Shown here: positions 34,301-41,912 of the stretch, piece after piece
Layout of the letters: the number at the start of each line of letters is the position of its first letter
Position numbering within the stretch: position 1 is the first letter of the stretch
Source: Corythucha ciliata
Lineage: Eukaryota; Arthropoda; Insecta; Hemiptera; Tingidae
Reading direction: 5' to 3'
DNA length: 64,000 bases
NCBI GenBank assembly: GCA_038030265.1
Contig: CM075942.1
Location: 45,908,751-45,972,750 of the forward strand
Position numbers and translations under genes: made by a program
The notes under the pieces: generated by a model
Databases searched by the model: none
What the model saw: only the letters and a program-made list of their open reading frames with translations
Told to the model about the DNA's origin: nothing

Positions 34301-36734
34301 GCCAGAACGATTGCAGGAGCGTACACAGGTCATTTCGCAGTGCGGAAACACTTGCACACAATGGGACTGATAGCGGACCCAACTTCTTAGGGGTGTGGGC
34401 TGCAGGAGGAGTCGATGAAACATGTTATTTGCGACTGTGACAGATTCGCGGCGGCAAGAATGACAGTATTCGGAACTAGAATTCTCCAGGGCTCAGGGGG
34501 TCCGGGTGCTGGAGTTCCTAGGGAGGGTAAGGAGGTTTGGGGAGCCGAGCTAGCCTTTCCGAGTCCGGGACCCTCAATGGGTAGGACGTAGGGGCCCACT
34601 GGTGGCCTTGGCGTCGCCGGACTCGGCTTGGCCGGGGAGGCACCCCCCCCCCCCCCAAATGGTAAACACCAATGTTATAAACGCCAACAAAAAAATTATT
34701 TTTTCTTTCTTCCTAAATTGGAAAAAAAATTAAAGTAAAGAGGACCACTACTCGTGAAAACGTGTCAAAAAGGTAAAACGATGAGATGGGAGGGGAGGTT
34801 GAACGCGCAGATTTTTGGGTTCGTCTTGTCCAATCCCGGCAGTGCTAGCCGTGCACCCTTGGGTTGAGTTCACTTCAGTCGGGACGTGGAACATTTTTGC
34901 CCAACAGTTAGTTCACGTCAAATAGGTAGTTATTGTTCAATGTTGTTTTTTTTTTCACTTTTCCGGTGATTGGGTTTCCTTTCTTTTGTTGATATTTCTT
35001 TCTTTTCGACGTTAGAACATTGAGAGCTACTTTGCGAAATAAACTGAGAGACGCGTACAGTTGGTAGATCCGGAAGCCGGATGGTGACATGTCATGCCTC
35101 CCTCTGTAAGCCCGACTCCGGAAACGCGCCTGGCGGAAGCGAATTCGCTCCCCCAATGGCCTGGTTGGAAGAATGGTGCTTGAATTCAGACTTCCCCCCT
35201 CCCCAAGCGGGAAGGTGCATTCCCTCACCCCACTGGATAAAAGGTTCAAAACCTCCACCCCCACCCCATTAAACGAAAAATCAATTTACCGACAATCATA
35301 GCACAGATACGCGATATTTTGGGTTTGAAAGTGCTACGACCCCGAAGTCGTCCTTTTTTTTTTTTGGAGCCAAACCATTGATTATTTGAATGAGCCACGC
35401 CCAACAAAATGAACTCTTAATTAAGTGGTCAAAAGCGCGAAATTTTGTCTTTGATACAGCAAAATTCGTTTCTGGCTAGCCAGATCCGCGACATTTTGTT
35501 TAATGAAAGAGCCAACTCGGTGGAATTACTCTTTTCCAAAGAGCCAAAAGCGCCTCTCAAAGTAGCAAAAAATGATGATTTTGGGTCATTTCTGAAAGAC
35601 TGATTTCGAGTATTTCGTACTGGAAGATATTGGTCTGTTGGTTTTCTTCACTAATACTTTTCTTCTCACCCATTTTTTTGACATTTTGCAGTTGTATCCA
35701 TAAAAAAGATGGTGAATCTTATAGGGACGTCTCAGGACTCCCCTGAACTTCGAACTAGGATGTGAGTAATTTCTTCAATGCAACTTGAATGAGCAGTACG
35801 TACATCCATGTTATTTTCCAGGCATCATTTTCAGCACTACACGAACACATTGGCGAAAGACACTTCTACTAGTTTCATTCAGTTGAATAAATATGTCCCA
35901 GAACACGTAAGTAATCGCTCCCCCCCCCCTTCTCTGTGTTGCCTGCTTTAAGTTTTTAATGTTTTCAGAGAGAATACAAAATGCAGCAAGAAAGGTTGGT
36001 TGATGATTTTACGGTGGCGTTGAACGCATTTCAAGAAACTCAGAGGCTGGCCGTACAAAAGGAAAAGGAGGAGAAAAATAGAAGAGTCGAAGCGGGAAGC
36101 ATAGGTCCTCCGCCGTCATCGGGCCCAGGTCTTGGCTATCGTCAAACTGGTAGGATTTTTTTTTTCTTCCAATTTTCACACTTCGACTGGAATTTCACTT
36201 TTTTCCTCCGCCCTATGCGTTAAAAAAAAAGGGCAACTGATCGAACTTACGCCGAGCGGCTATGGCGAGTCACAGGCTCAAATGCAGGCTCGGTTACAAA
36301 TGGAAGAAGAAGAATTGCGATTGATTCAAGAGCAGGAAGCAGCCATCAATGAATTAGAAGTGAGTTTTTTTTCACGCGGTTAAGGATATTTCTTCACTAA
36401 TTTCTTTTTCGCCCATACGTGTTGCCACACTAGGCCAATATAAAAAGTGTCAACGAAATTTTCATTGAAATTGGAAAAATTGTCCATCAACAAGGTGAAT
36501 TGGTGGATTCGATCGAAGCTAGCGTAGAAAATGCCAAAACGTCAGTCACGGAGGCCACTACGCAGTTGCAGCAGGCCAGCGTTTACAAGGTAAACCAACT
36601 ATTCCGCTCGAGGATTTTCTAATAATTTTGTGGATTTTTTTCAGAACAAAATGGTGAAATGCAAGTGCATGATGCTAATAATACCAGCCGTTTTTCTTTT
36701 GTGCCTCATCATATTCCTGTCTTGGAAAAATTAG
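22361..36734 (+). CDS. Syx7: Syntaxin-7/12 family Qa-SNARE (7 exons)
   Basis: Exons: 22361-22460, 35692-35761, 35822-35906, 35969-36149, 36232-36359, 36434-36589, 36645-36734; 269 aa with consistent phases. Syntaxin-7/12/13 (Drosophila Avalanche/Syx7) proteins are tail-anchored SNAREs of endosomes that drive membrane fusion. The N-terminal part gives the Habc helices (QHYTNTLAKDTS, RLVDDFTVALNAFQ). The SNARE motif covers about residues 170-238 (EEELRLIQEQEAAINELE, then INEIF-like text and VHQQGELVDSIEASVENA); Gln at about 208 fits the ionic zero layer. The last exon encodes a short basic/Cys stretch and a hydrophobic anchor of about 20 residues ending in SWKN. Choice between syntaxin 7 and 12 is not possible by eye. 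Intron 1 is 13.2 kb and holds a Gypsy element and LINE pieces. The exon 5 acceptor is odd: AG follows a run of nine A. Confidence 0.93.
22461..23480. other. Start of syntaxin intron 1, no gene seen
   Basis: Unique-looking AT-rich sequence with a GC-richer patch at 22780-23100. Frames here are short and lack recognisable motifs. Confidence 0.4.
23485..23720 (-). mobile_element. 3' tail of a LINE
   Basis: On the minus strand a short frame ends in text typical of LINE ORF2 carboxy ends (GLQLYHQIPA, NLKSFKRHL, then a stop at 23562). It is followed by a short 3' UTR and an ATT-rich microsatellite tail at about 23485-23505. It is strongly 5' truncated, as is usual for LINE insertions. Confidence 0.6.
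23738..24664 (+). repeat. Left arm of inverted repeat C
   Basis: Reverse complement of about 30677-31686. Paired landmarks: GACCAGTCAATATA / TATATTGACTGGCC, ATGGCACTCGAAAAAC / TTTTTCGAGTGCCATG, TTGGTATAACAATGGA / complement, and GTGCCTACAAGAAGAT / ATCTTCTTTTAGGCAC next to the loop. A loop of about 105 bp (24665-24769) separates this arm from the Gypsy insertion. Confidence 0.88.
24770..25203 (+). repeat. Gypsy 5' LTR
   Basis: 434 bp, TG...CA ended, matching the 3' LTR with no difference seen by eye. A 63-codon minus-strand frame occurs identically in both LTRs and is not considered a gene. Confidence 0.97.
25205..25222 (+). other. Primer-binding site of the Gypsy element
   Basis: TGGCGCCCGACCGAGTCA begins one base after the LTR end. 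The first ten bases equal the start of the common tRNA-Lys primer-binding site; which tRNA is used was not established. Confidence 0.7.
25253..26683 (+). CDS. gag: Gypsy Gag (476 aa)
   Basis: Structural protein of the retrotransposon particle. Residues 1-210 are Gln/Lys-rich and predicted to be largely helical or coiled-coil. The middle (about 235-400) has the Gag core pattern, including PIQFLESLKN, FLAPHLSGEAQVWFLRHQ and FEVKFKNEF. The tail is Asn/Lys-rich. No CCHC zinc knuckle is visible, which is uncommon but known in some Gypsy lineages; the basic Asn/Lys tail may bind RNA instead. ATG codons occur in tandem at 25253 and 25256. The frame ends at TAA 26681-26683, directly after a slippery heptamer. 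Confidence 0.93.
   Translation: MMLRSKRNVEQTTTQTQTTDNFDEIIQGKTREILTDFIAQFVEQQSFEKQNLLDTLAQQQLRNKQDILEMIRKDKEIQQHKHQQLNTMKYLTETAQNTNDFILKHVNSCENIFKSLQCELKKLQEEQHKLKMLVNKMVVETDNFREIVDYEFNDLSKKMNQQSLVFDRVNREISTSKELDKKIQVIRDSIGDLKKDISHLQQRKTRMNDNPSSQIRLTPQFQNKDNYNNKSFHPIDNRPLYFSDFRKQKPIQFLESLKNKHKYFSDFPIKEFLAPHLSGEAQVWFLRHQNSILNFDDFEVKFKNEFVNDNYHCFVTQLLYNGRYNYTFNTPPDLYIANLLVRLDEINLKIPEFSLLRTLASHFGQEIYHHVIVKDYQTIDELVQHLKDRHRNRLLTRNDSNFNQNKNAFNSPNNQSKNNKSSNYNSRYKDQNRNIHKIQINKDIKIHSKDGACDIKGNEGNMFDPNDYCEENMSKN
26674..26680 (+). promoter_or_regulatory. -1 ribosomal frameshift site between gag and pol
   Basis: The heptamer A AAA AAC, in the Gag reading phase, lies immediately before the Gag stop TAA. 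The pol frame is the -1 frame and is open through this point, so a -1 slip would pass from Gag to Pol. This is the classic X XXY YYZ pattern. A downstream RNA structure was not worked out. Confidence 0.8.
26683..29985 (+). CDS. pol: Gypsy Pol: protease, RT, RNase H, integrase
   Basis: An open frame of about 1,090 codons is measured from 26713; it is open back to the frameshift site, and no AUG is needed if made by frameshift. Order: aspartic protease (VDSGSQISAMN, about residue 43), reverse transcriptase (FSAIDLRSSFLQVPL, VPFGLKNS and the catalytic YVDD at about 397), RNase H (LECDSSEFAAGG, TDHQAIVFL), then integrase. The integrase has an HH-CC zinc domain (about 755-790) and a DDE core (SLDHIGPL, LTDNGPSF, then E in ISERVNREIM). 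The end has RVGDLVLIYKDR and YEGPFRV. No chromodomain is seen. All catalytic motifs are present, so it may be active. No env follows. Confidence 0.96.
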   Translation: MICETAKSRNVFNVINSDILTEEFDENPVTPLDLQCPYVHITFNDLSVKALVDSGSQISAMNFEYFKKYIEPKMSFKSLPMSKTNIMGAVSQKPITASKQILINASIGSITLPIIFILIPNLNNCIILGVDTLNLYKAKIDCSKHSLSFTYNGTEIEIPTSEVSNSLMLKPIMLEISNDKINGYNHTLKVKKNNNNSKRQLLYSQISQIADTLSHVSPNVLDQLKQILIKFSNVFRDEIGLMRGYTHEIIVTDNTPYKLPCYPIKPSLLPLARKEIFTWLDEGIIERSNSPFLNPIIFIPKKDQTVRPCLDARFLNNRTVPEYDSPPKIDEIFKELGGCSYFSAIDLRSSFLQVPLHPKSRPYTAFKFEGIVYHFTRVPFGLKNSLPSLIKSLSLVITPDYSKFLKMYVDDVTVASRTVSDHLKHIELLLERCQTHNVTLKLSKCHFFKERMNMLGFIISRDGIFKDSSKLKAIQDFPEPCSVKNLKSFLGLIGYYSRFTSKLSKLALPLFDLLKSNRKWTWNDIHRNAFAELKLELCKEISLSFPDFHKPFFLECDSSEFAAGGHLFQYDNNMSVKSLGFMSKTFTQTERNYTTTEKELLAIILAIRKFHDIIAGYEIIVKTDHQAIVFLNNCKNPTQRLRRWMIFLQSFNLRLEHIHGKNNIIADVLSRNPPEKEYNIPTNKNMYFHIHSLNSKLYTSLLKDLSREQNKDEYLKKKVVTSHAHFVRHDNLVFKKGNDGKYKICIPSSLITQLVKLLHESFCHVGTLKCFKLFSEDYSGYKVKSVIKSVIKNCSTCQFKKRSPISSHQYETIKCIKTWHTLSLDHIGPLPMSKFGNKYILTCVDNFSKFVVLYPCKTTQSSETIQKVKELFRVYGKPNCLLTDNGPSFRSKSWDAFVKKENVTHTLTAIHRPQSNISERVNREIMSYLRILLNKKHSAWFTLLPIIQSTINETYHDTIQCTPHEVKFNELPHRPWHSYTSHQNHKETRKLTREQLNYIIYLRIKHNREKIAQKLNKLQKHRHRRFRVGDLVLIYKDRTSSKQLKISSKLLPIYEGPFRVHEKLGKHTYVLTDSNNHDKRRGIFHVTSMKPFYPPSMTTR
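30239..30672 (+). repeat. Gypsy 3' LTR
   Basis: 434 bp, appears identical to the 5' LTR. It is followed directly by the GTAT target duplication and the right arm of inverted repeat C. Confidence 0.97.
30677..31686 (-). repeat. Right arm of inverted repeat C
   Basis: Pairs with 23738-24664. It is longer because it carries a 98-bp foldback insertion (about 31196-31293) absent from the left arm. Several other small changes separate the arms, so the duplication is older than the Gypsy insertion. Confidence 0.88.
31196..31293. mobile_element. Small foldback insertion in one palindrome arm
   Basis: About 98 bp with inverted ends: CCTATAGAATATCTACGCG at the left and CGCGTGGATATTCTGTAGG at the right, with TTTAGGCAAT / ATTGCCTAA inside. 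The corresponding place in the left arm (near 24138) is uninterrupted, which gives a natural empty site. Confidence 0.8.
31690..33760 (-). pseudogene. Degraded LINE (non-LTR) reverse transcriptase
   Basis: Minus-strand pieces of one ORF2-like protein. Upstream linker text is at 33646-33446 (AHAKKAYQLRIS). RT core at 33332-32895 has VMPVHKKGKKDDLGNYR, LPNQLGYRSGKSTLNAI and FLDLSEAFDRADH. A YVDD catalytic box is readable near 32310-32300. The thumb and tail are at 32165-31728 (VKFMGIQLDSKLTFKKH, QKRAVRIIAQLKPRDS). Frameshifts and stops separate the pieces and a 0.38-kb insertion splits the RT, so it is inactive. It resembles Jockey/CR1-like clades, but the clade cannot be fixed by eye. Confidence 0.85.
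32500..32882. mobile_element. Insertion (SINE/LINE-tail-like) splitting the LINE RT
   Basis: About 383 bp bounded by the 12-bp direct repeat CCTCCCGCTAAT at 32488-32499 and 32883-32894; an extra copy lies at 32517-32528. Removing it rejoins the LINE reading frame. A 12-bp target duplication and an AATAATAAT stretch beside one boundary suggest a retroposed sequence. It contains TTATTTATTTATT-rich text near 32710-32750. Confidence 0.75.
34004..34595 (+). pseudogene. LINE 3' end with RNase H domain
   Basis: The frame from about 34027 encodes the end of an RNase H domain (RVPGHAGIPGNERADELARR) and the spacer (AGAYTGHFAVRKHLHTMGL). A stop at 34388 is followed by the Cys/His tail still readable after it (ESMKHVICDCDRF). 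This is the typical carboxy end of ORF2 in LINE clades that carry RNase H (I/R1/LOA-like). It is 5' truncated with at least one internal stop. A poly-C tract follows at 34641. It lies in syntaxin intron 1, opposite in strand to the LINE at 31.7-33.8 kb. Confidence 0.85.
34660..35690. other. End of syntaxin intron 1
   Basis: Low-complexity and decayed repeat sequence. A dialect-2 array (GCGAAATTTTG, GAGCCAAC phrases) spans about 35340-35560. C-rich patches lie at 35190-35270. No gene is supported. Confidence 0.5.
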
Positions 36735-37091
36735 ATAGGAGTTGCGTCGTCAATAATTCAATCAAAACACTTTCGTTTATCTCCGTTCTATTTACTATCA
36801 CCAGATCATTTTTTCGTCTAATGAATTTTTATTATTGTTACTTTTAATTTATTTTATAAAGTTGGCGTAAATAACTGTGATAAGATTTCCAACGTTTCGT
36901 ACCTCTTCACGTTTTGTTTGTATGCGTTTTTGTTTTTCTAGAAAGTCGGTGGCGTCCCTATGAAATTGAGGGAAGAATCTATTTCTATTGTAAAGAATAT
37001 CATTGTGTACATTTGCAAGTATTTATTTTAATTTAGTCATACCTTTACGCCTTTGTTAAGTACATAGCAAAAGTATATTTTCCAGCTTGCT

Positions 37092-37097
37092 AAATAA
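37092..37097 (+). terminator. Candidate polyadenylation signal of the syntaxin gene
   Basis: AATAAA on the plus strand 358 bp after the syntaxin stop codon. Other AT-rich candidates lie closer, so this is a choice of best match. Confidence 0.4.
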
Positions 37098-37939
37098 ACG
37101 TATATCTGTCGGCTACGCCATAGCTGCTTGTTTTCCACACGGAAAACCAAACCAACCGGTAAAGTGGGGGCTTAGCGTTGAATGGACCGGACACCCACGG
37201 GTTACCGGTGTCCGGAATCCTGGGTGTGAGGTTCCAGTGGATCCCGGAGAGGATAGAGCCAAAGACGGTGAATCAGCAGACTACAAGGTACACAAAAGGC
37301 GACAGTAGGTAGTCTCCTTGTTTTCGACGTCAGGGCTAGTCGGGCAAGATCAGTTTTAAAGCTAAGTAGGTAAATTGACGGTATCAGAGTGTTGCTGGTT
37401 TCGATGATAGACATGAGAAAAAAAAATGGTTGAAGAGCTGAGCACCCGTGGTACATCCTGGCTACGACCTTGAATTAAAATCGATAATACAAAACGCTCA
37501 TTTATGGCAAATTTAAGGGACGCCGGCATACACTCATTGCTGTTATGGGCGGATACCGGCTGCATTCGTAAATTAATCATTGTATTAGAAGCGCGTGGCC
37601 AAGGGCTTCAACTCTTCTTTGTTCGCGAAAGAAATTACACTCATAAACCGTCAATTCGCCCTTTGAACTGAGATTATTAGCATTGAAACAGCACATTTCG
37701 CCCTTAAAAATTCAAATAATTGAGCGCTGGTGTGTCCGTGGGGGCTAGGGCGTTCCATTCCAGCGGCCTGGCACCCACGGGCACTGCGATCGTGGGTATC
37801 GTTTCCCGCGCTGGTCATGAAGTAAAAAATTGGCCAGCCTCAGGTTTTGAGGTCCTATCCTTAGTGGTTGGAAAGACGCCATGCCATATATGGCGAAAGC
37901 CTCCGCCTGAGTTATCCCCCCCCCCCTATTGTAACACCA

Positions 37940-38760
37940 AGAGGTAAAAACAAAATTCAAGTAATCTTGGAATTCCGTTCGAAAAACAGATTTTCCTTGG
38001 AAAAAATTGTCTTTTTCGCCAAGTCGCTTCACAGCTAAAATTGAGAAAAATGCTAATTCGCAGCTAAATTTGAGCAGCTCATTCACCACCGAAATCGAAA
38101 AAACAAAATTTTTGAAATTGTGACAAAATGCTTGTTCGCCGCTAAAATAGAAATAAATCGCTCATTCGTAGCCGAAATTGAGAAAAAACGCTGATTTCAA
38201 GGAAGTGACAAATTGCCAATTCGCGACTGAAATTGTAAAAATCGCAAATTATTCACGGATAAAATTGAAAAAAAAAAAAAAAATAGTGCAACACAGCTCG
38301 CAGATAAAATGGAGAGAAATAGCCGCAAAATTACATCACTTGGAGCTAAATGTCTGTGGAATTGCAATTTGAGAGTCTAAATATCCGTGAAATTGGTAGT
38401 TTCCGGTCTTTATTTTCGCGAAATTTCAAGTTTTGGAGCTTTATTTAGTGAACGTGGAACCCGTGCTAGCCTCTCAAGTGACAGCTTCCTGACGAACATC
38501 CGCAAAATTGCAACATTTTGGAGGAAACTATCAGCAAAATAGGGAATTTTCTCCCTTCGGTTCAACTTCTGTAGTATCATGCCGTGGATGCTAGGACCCG
38601 ACATCGCTCAAAAGTTTGGCAAAATATAACCACACGAAATTGAAACTCTCGTAGAAACTCAACGAGATTGCAAGTTTCGGGTCTAAATCCGGTGATGCAA
38701 GTTTATAGTCCTTAATTTCGTGAATGGGGAACTTGCATGAATTCCCGATTTGGGAGAAAA
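37940..38760. repeat. Degenerate ~31-bp array (dialect 3)
   Basis: Units such as TTCGCAGCTAAAATTGAGAAAA, shortened here to the core GCTAAAATTGAGAAAA, recur with drift into GCAAAATTGCAA and CGAAATTGCAAGTTT forms. The same core words are in the arrays at 39340-40560, 53620-55080 and 55750-56190. Confidence 0.65.
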
Positions 38761-38804
38761 GTATAACGATGAATTGTCACATGGACAGAAGGATATCAAC
38801 GGTA

Positions 38805-39345
38805 GTTGCGGTCCGAATGGTGCATCTGGGGATTTTTAAATAAATTTAAAAGTTCTTCAGGAGGGGATGGATGGTGATAGAGGAAATGACGTCAATGTGA
38901 AGTTTTGAAGCATTTGGGGGAACTCTTAAGCTATGTCTCCACTTGTGAGCTTTCGTCTTCCTCGTTCAATTCAACACGCCTTTTCAACTTTCAGCAACGC
39001 ATGCCTTTAAGCAATGCACGCAATTTCTGATATCCTTCCAGTTTCTTGAAGCATGCAATGACGCATGCCTCACGTTCAACACACCGTGCGCTGTCGTGAG
39101 GCATGCCCCTGACGCACGAATAAAGGCAAAAGTGGAGACATAGCTTTAAAATGTTTTGTTTACAAATAACAAACAGTGCATTTTCAGAACGAAATGCACT
39201 AAAAAAAATTGACCCTCAGAAAACACATCTTCCTCCCTCTCCCCCACGCCATCCATTTCATTAACTGCCCGTTAACGTCATGAAACCCCCTCAAAATTTT
39301 CAAAAATTCGCTTTAAAAAAACCATCGATTGATTTCAACGTGACG
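38805..39345 (+). repeat. Interspersed repeat, copy 2 (carries a MITE)
   Basis: Homologous to 6593-6900 in the same orientation. It is split at 38929-39145 by a MITE; outside the MITE the text runs in register with copy 1, from GTTCTTCAGGAGGGGATGGA to CGATTGATTTCAA. Confidence 0.8.
38929..39145. mobile_element. MITE with TTA target duplication
   Basis: 217 bp with ends AGCTATGTCTCCACTT and AAGTGGAGACATAGCT. Flanked by TTA at 38926-38928 and 39146-39148. The empty site is seen in copy 1 of the host repeat (near 6733). A 3-bp TTA duplication fits a PIF/Harbinger-type mobiliser. Confidence 0.9.
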
Positions 39346-40560
39346 AATATATCCGCAAAATCGCAACATTTTTAACGCAAATATCCGCGAAATTGGATTT
39401 TTTCTAGCTGAATATTCGCGATATTGCAAAGTTTCACGGCTTAAGTTAGTGAGTCCGGACTTTGGGGCTGGCCGGCCCCGACTGCGCACATAGGCTCACG
39501 AATAGGTAGCCGAATAATTTCAACATTATAAGCGCTATAAACAATGATAGTCCGGGAGCCGGCCGTTTGAAAAATCCGGGTCATTTGATCGTGTCTGGCA
39601 CCTGCGCAGGACGTTTTCTATGGTCTAGGAGATGACACTTCTGAGAACGCCAGAAATTTTGCGTGGCACAGGGGCTCACAACAGAGCTAGCAGTTGACAA
39701 ACACACCTTTAGGCTGCTGCTTGGAAACGGCTGGCAAGTGTAAAAATTGATTCTTCGCAAAAAATTAAACTATAAAACTACCACCGCCTTCCAATTTCGA
39801 ATGAAACCCTGGAAATAGTGAGCCTCGAAATTTCACATTTTCTAAAGCTCGTTGTCGGCGTTATCTACGATCAAATTGGATGGCGTTGTTCATTTCATAA
39901 CGTATTGGACGTGGGAAACAACTTTTTACTCCCCCCAGTCGTTTTCAAAGCACCCAAATGTGTGTTTGTCAACAGCTAACTCTGCTGTGAGCCCCTGTTT
40001 CACGGAAAATGTCTGGCGATCTCAGAAGTGTCATTTTATAGACCATAGAAAACGTCCTGCGCAGGTGCCAGACACGCGTACTAATTCTTGAGAGAAATTA
40101 CAAATTTCCTTGCTGAATATCTGTTAAATCGATAGTTTCGGGCTCGGGATCCGCAGTTTCGGGGCGTTTTTTGCGGCAGTGAAACTCATGCTAGCCGGTC
40201 CCATCGGTGAACAAAGCCTGACAAAAATGCCCTCGAAATTGGAAGCTTCCAGGCTGAATATTCGCTATTATGGACATTTTCTGGTCTCAATTTCAGCGGC
40301 AGCTTAGAGTTTTGATATTAAGAAGCCCCGAAACTGGCAATTATGCTTCAATATCGAAGCAAAATTGCCAGATTCTGGGCTACTTTTGTGAAGGAATCCT
40401 TCAGGTTAGCTGTACCTACCAAAAGGCGCCAAAAGCCTGACGAATATCCAGAAATTAGAAGTTTCCTGGCTGAAAATCCGCGCGATTGCAAGTTTTGGGT
40501 CTTGATTTAGGAGATATTGCGAGTTTCGGGACTTTCTAAAAATAGTGGCCGCCGAGCAGC
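39340..40560. repeat. Degenerate ~31-bp array (dialect 3), interrupted
   Basis: Repeats of AATATCCGCGAAATTG, TGAATATTCGC and CAAGTTTCGGG phrases on both sides of the palindrome at 39593-40078, which appears to have inserted into the array. Confidence 0.6.
39593..40078. repeat. Palindromic element with ~135-bp arms
   Basis: Left arm 39593-39725 and right arm 39943-40078 are reverse complements. Shared text includes CACCTGCGCAGGACGTTTTC, GGGGCTCACA and GTTGACAAACACAC. The loop of about 215 bp is AT-rich. No coding frame is supported. Confidence 0.8.
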
Positions 40561-41912
40561 GCTGGACCGGTTCAGCTGCCCCCGGGAGCGCGCTAAGCTT
40601 GATAAAACCCGTGACCCCCCCCCCCGTCATTATTCGCGACGCGTTCATTGTTTGTTGAGACAATAAGTACGCTCGAGGGCTCAGAAGAATGTGATGTGAA
40701 AAACTACTCACCCTTTCGTCTACTAGTTACGCCCATAGACCACGTACGACTTGAATTTGAGTCCCCCTCCACGAGCTACTAATCACATCGAAAAACGCCA
40801 CGAGAACCGGCTGTTTGACTTAAAATAGGTTTTGTAGACTCCGTAACACACTTTTCTAAAAATCCTTGGAATCAAGATTTTCAGAAGCATGGAAATTAAG
40901 TTTAATTAAGTCAAAGTGTTTAGAAGCGTGAGGTAATCATACCCACCACTCTTTCCCACTCCTGTTCCCGGACTGTACACATTTTGAGTTTGAGGGCGCT
41001 TAAAGTACCGCATTTTAGCAAACTCAAACGACTAACTTTCTGCTGTTCACTATTTCAAAACAATGTACAAATAATTTACTTAATTTTATTGACTTTCAGT
41101 GTGTCCTTTTCGAGTTACAAACTTCAACTTTCAGCTACAAAATAACCTGCACAAACGCAATAATCTTATGTCGGAATAAAAATGTGAGACTTAATAATGT
41201 CGAGGCTCTCGCTTGCTGAAAAGCTCGGGAACAAGAGTAGCACACATTTTAATTCTAATAATGGAATTTAATTATAATAACTCTAAAAAAGACATGAAAT
41301 ATTCAGAAATGGCAGTTGATTTGACAAACACTACGTCATTTACATTCAAAAAACTGAAGTAAAATTAGGACCTCCCTATTCAAGGCAATCGGTAGGTACA
41401 ATTCCTCGCGAAATGTTGGGTTACCTAAAACTTTTCAAAGACAAGCAACTCAAAACAATGCTGTAGTTACGTCTAAACTATGTCTCATACTTGGCCAAAA
41501 ACTACAATTCGAAACCGGTCGGTAACCACGAGAATACAAGTATTTTTTTGTGTGTGGACATTTTAGCGTTCAATCTAGCTATCGAAATCCAACAAAATCT
41601 GAAGGCTCAACCGTTGCGTACTTGCTCAAGCAATTAAAAATGAAAGCATAGTAAAAAAAAAAGCACAATGCTGTGACCCTAGAGGCAAAGTAACTGATAA
41701 TGCAGTATAAAACACAATATAACGCAAGATCGTCAAGGGAGGTATGGTGGACAAAATTCAAGCCCTTTGGGGAAAGGGGGAGGGGAGAACACTCACAAAA
41801 AACCTGTATACATTATCTTAGTTAGTACACGATAATTGTACTGTCTCAGGTGGAATTATCAATATGATTTTTCCATATCGCTTAAAAAAGTATTGTGATT
41901 TTTTTTTTATGT

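Larger units (their letters stand above)
37100..41912. other. Intergenic region between convergent syntaxin and HMGA-like genes
   Basis: Contains degenerate repeat arrays (37940-38760 and 39340-40560), a second copy of the 6593 repeat, a MITE at 38929, a palindrome at 39593 and C-tracts at 37917 and 40616. The part 40740-41910 shows only AT-rich unique-looking sequence. No gene is supported. Confidence 0.55.

Noticed and set aside
34908..35264. 118-codon minus-strand frame in syntaxin intron 1
   Set aside because: Low-complexity ends, poly-A/T tracts and no motif; it sits in repeat-derived intron sequence.
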